Part shown: one piece after another, positions 62,033-64,000 of the stretch
Layout: each line of letters opens with the position of its first letter
Position numbering within the stretch: the first letter of the stretch is position 1
Origin: DASSJT01 sp035691065
GTDB taxonomy: Bacteria; Actinomycetota; Actinomycetes; Actinomycetales; Dermatophilaceae
Direction: 5' to 3'
Length of the DNA stretch: 64,000 nt
Assembly: GCA_035691065.1 (NCBI GenBank)
Contig: DASSJT010000073.1
Coordinates: forward strand, 6,459 to 70,458
Notes under the pieces: model-generated
Database searches by the model: none
What the model saw: the letters and a program-made list of their open reading frames with translations, nothing else
Told to the model about the DNA's origin: nothing
Translations under genes and position numbers: made by a program

Positions 62033-63512
62033 CCTCGCGCCGCAGGATCTTGCCGGTCGGGCCCTTGGGCAGCTCGGCGATCGACCAGAGCTTTCGCGGG
62101 TACTTGTAGGCGGCGATCCGCTCCTTGACGAACTGCTGGACGTCCTCGAGGGTCGCCGTGCTGCCCGGCTTGAGGGCCACCGCCGCGCCGATCTCCTCGC
62201 CCCAGTGCTCGTCGGGGATTCCGACGACCGCGGCCTCGAGCACGTCAGGGTGCTCGTACAGGACCTCCTCCACCTCGCGCGGGTACACGTTGAAGCCGCC
62301 CCGGATGATCATGTCCTTCTTGCGGTCGACGATGGTGTAGTAACCCTCCTCGTCGACGGTCGCGAGGTCCCCGGTGCGGAACCAGCCATCGGGGATGGCC
62401 TCGGCCGTTGCCTCGGGCTTGTTCCAGTACCCCTTCATCAGGTTGTCCCCGCGGATCGCGATCTCGCCGACCCCCTCGCCCGGACCCACGTCCTGGCCAT
62501 CGAGCCCCACGAGCTTCATGTCGCAGCCGGGGATCGAGACGCCGATCGTGCCGGGCTTGCGCTCGCGGTCGGGCAGGTTGAACGACGCCACAGGTGAGGT
62601 CTCGGACAGGCCGTAGCCCTCCAGGATCATGCAGCCGAACTTCTCCTCGAACGCCTTCATGACCTCGGCGGGCATGGCAGAGCCGCCCGAGGCGCAGACG
62701 CGCAGTGAGCTGGTGTCGGCCGAGCCGGCGTCCGTGTGGTGCAGGATCCCGGCATACATCGTGGGGACGCCCTCGAACACTGTGACCTTCTCCCGCTGGA
62801 TGACCTCGAGCGCCTTGCCGGGGTCGAACCGGGGGATCAGCGCCAGCGCGGCGCCGCAGACCGTCGCCGCCTGGAGTCCCACGACGAGCCCGAACACGTG
62901 GAACAGCGGGAGGCAGCCCATGATCACGTCGTCCTCGCTGAGCTCGAGGATCACCTCGGCGCAGCGACGGGCGTTGAGGTTGACGTTGCTGTGCGTGAGC
63001 TCGGCACCCTTGGGGCGTCCGGTCGTTCCGGAGGTGTAGAGGATCAGGGCGGTGTCGCTGTCGTCGCGCTCGACCAGCCCCGCCAGCGGCTCGGCCGGGG
63101 CGAAGTCCTCCGCCGAAGGCCCCATCGGACCGCTCTGGACGACCCGCGTTCCAGGACCCTCGGCACCCTTGCGAGCCTCCTCGGCGAAGTCCCCCCAGAC
63201 GAACGCGATCTTGGCGCCGCTGTCGGAGAAGTAGTAGTCGATCTCGTGCGACTTCAGGAGGGGGTTCATCGGGACCACGATGCCGCCGGCCATCAGCGTG
63301 CCGAAGAACAGGATCGGGTATGCCGGGACGTTGGGCAGGATCAGCGCCACGCGGTCGCCGGGCTCGATGCCCGCGGCCCGGAGGGCGCCGGCCGCCGCCA
63401 GGGACTGGTCGCGCAGCTGCGACCAGGTCAGCCCAAGTCCATCGAGCTTGATCGCTGCCTTGTCCGGGTGTTTCTCCGCGGTCGCAAGGAGGTTGCTGGC
63501 GAGGTTGGTCAT
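61998..63512 (-). CDS. long-chain-fatty-acid-CoA ligase family protein
   Basis: A 504-residue adenylate-forming enzyme that activates a carboxylic acid as acyl-AMP and transfers it to CoA. The P-loop LILYTSGTTGRPKGAELTH, A5 motif EGYGLSETSPV, A7/A8 GWFRTGDLATVDEEGYYTIVDRKKDMI and the catalytic Lys near LPKGPTGKILRR are present. The length (about 500) fits the short FadD/FadK group. The ATG has AGGAG 7 nt upstream. A tandem palindromic repeat (63581-63620) lies upstream and may be an operator. The end overlaps the EamA gene tail to tail by 35 bp. Confidence 0.93.
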   Translation of the reverse strand: MTNLASNLLATAEKHPDKAAIKLDGLGLTWSQLRDQSLAAAGALRAAGIEPGDRVALILPNVPAYPILFFGTLMAGGIVVPMNPLLKSHEIDYYFSDSGAKIAFVWGDFAEEARKGAEGPGTRVVQSGPMGPSAEDFAPAEPLAGLVERDDSDTALILYTSGTTGRPKGAELTHSNVNLNARRCAEVILELSEDDVIMGCLPLFHVFGLVVGLQAATVCGAALALIPRFDPGKALEVIQREKVTVFEGVPTMYAGILHHTDAGSADTSSLRVCASGGSAMPAEVMKAFEEKFGCMILEGYGLSETSPVASFNLPDRERKPGTIGVSIPGCDMKLVGLDGQDVGPGEGVGEIAIRGDNLMKGYWNKPEATAEAIPDGWFRTGDLATVDEEGYYTIVDRKKDMIIRGGFNVYPREVEEVLYEHPDVLEAAVVGIPDEHWGEEIGAAVALKPGSTATLEDVQQFVKERIAAYKYPRKLWSIAELPKGPTGKILRREVKPPADASADA

Positions 63513-63915
63513 CGTTGGCTCCTGTTGACTCGTGCCGGCTCAGGCTGATGGAACTGGCTCGTGCTGCCGCACCACGGAGGACACCCGTTGGTTGTGACCA
63601 ACACCTGTTGGCCGTGACCAGGGCGGCGGACCGCCGCGTACCACCGTGGTGCCCACATTCTTGCCACCCCGGCAGCCGTCTGGCTACCGTCCGGCAAACC
63701 GACGTCGTATGCCGGTGGAGCGCCTGGGCGGCCGGTTCCGGCTCCACGCCGCTGCCGCTGCAGACGAAGTCGGGAAGGTCTGGCGGAGGGCCGCCATGAG
63801 GTCGAGAGGTGGGCGGGCGAGGCTGGGAACCGTCATGGGGCTGGGGAGGTGGCCGACGGGAGTCGGGGCGTTTGAGGGCGCCCCTCGTGTCACCGGCGTG
63901 CGGCAGGATGGCACC
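63513..63915. other. 403-bp divergent intergenic region (acyl-CoA ligase / ligA)
   Basis: Holds the ribosome site of the ligase gene, the 20-bp tandem repeat described next, one GTATGCC (63707) and, before ligA, CAGGAT 6 nt ahead of the GTG. No coding frame is convincing. Confidence 0.5.
63581..63620. promoter_or_regulatory. tandem 20-bp palindromic sites upstream of the acyl-CoA ligase gene
   Basis: Copies 63581-63600 and 63601-63620 match at 17 of 20 positions. The first extends to a perfect palindrome GTTGGT-TGTG-ACCAAC (63587-63602); the second is a weaker version (GTTGGC-CGTG-ACCAGG). Adjacent palindromes one helical repeat multiple apart suit a TetR-type fatty-acid regulator (inference). 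Confidence 0.55.
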
Positions 63916-64000
63916 GTGACCGACACCGCCGCGACGCCACGAGACGCCGACCCGACGCCGATCATCGACGTGGCCGTGCCCGACGAGGCACGGCACGAGT
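63916..64000 (+). CDS. ligA: NAD-dependent DNA ligase, first 28 codons (cut by window end)
   Basis: Frame open from the GTG at 63916 to the window edge: VTDTAATPRDADPTPIIDVA then VPDEARHE. The acidic, Pro/Thr-rich start followed by VPxEARHE is how LigA of related actinobacteria begins, just before the helical Ia domain. The neighbouring MetE-like gene (Rv3015c-like) supports this, since Rv3014c is ligA. Too short to show any catalytic motif. CAGGAT 6 nt before the GTG may be a weak leaderless -10. Confidence 0.55.
   Translation, partial: MTDTAATPRDADPTPIIDVAVPDEARHE

Overview
This is a very GC-rich (about 70 percent) chromosomal window from an actinobacterium. Gene content and protein style (LigA start, GlgE operon, DUF222-HNH endonuclease, tandem-GNAT proteins, leaderless promoters) suggest Micrococcales, most likely an Intrasporangiaceae relative; that placement is inference from memory, not a search. 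No rRNA, tRNA, CRISPR array, IS element or prophage was seen. About 53 genes are described, two of them cut by the window edges, one with a frameshift and one a fragment.

Layout. 3-2993: end of a LolA/RseB-like lipoprotein gene and an ABC-2 exporter. 3083-4336: AI-2E permease. 4523-11221: scattered acyl-CoA genes (ccr, methylmalonyl-CoA epimerase, thiolase, MeaB) interrupted by a polysaccharide deacetylase and a Fic protein with its own operator. 11419-14388: double-GNAT protein, a thioredoxin-reductase-like gene broken by a C7 tract, and a thiamine-binding protein. 14508-19860: a large FtsX-type permease, two ATPases (one with a degenerate signature motif) and a MarR regulator. 20056-21807: B12-dependent acyl-CoA mutase large subunit whose active-site residues are those of isobutyryl-CoA mutase. 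22142-28397: membrane protein, lipoprotein, YbbN-like protein, two esterases and an ATP-grasp enzyme.

28921-44103 is a storage-glucan region: glgE-treS-mak-glgB-pgm as one overlapping operon on the minus strand, glgP divergent from it, glgX further on. Trehalose is converted to maltose (TreS), maltose-1-phosphate (Mak), linear glucan (GlgE) and branched glucan (GlgB); GlgP, GlgX and Pgm return it to the hexose-phosphate pool. 44138-56099 matches, as I remember it, the M. tuberculosis Rv3039c-Rv3024c order: enoyl-CoA hydratase, methyltransferase, hexapeptide acyltransferase, GH57 branching enzyme, methyltransferase, etfB, etfA, iscS, mnmA. 56149-64000 holds an HNH endonuclease, an Eis-like acetyltransferase, a gene fragment, a MetE-like protein, an EamA exporter, an acyl-CoA ligase and the first bases of ligA.

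Three things stand out at sequence level. First, the heptamer GGCATAC/GTATGCC occurs about 50 times on both strands against about 6 expected; it is spelled inside genes with rare codons (GCA, TAT, even ATA) and often lies as inverted pairs between genes. Second, many genes begin exactly 6-7 nt after a TANNNT hexamer, which means leaderless mRNAs. Third, several tandem in-frame repeats extend protein tails and loops.
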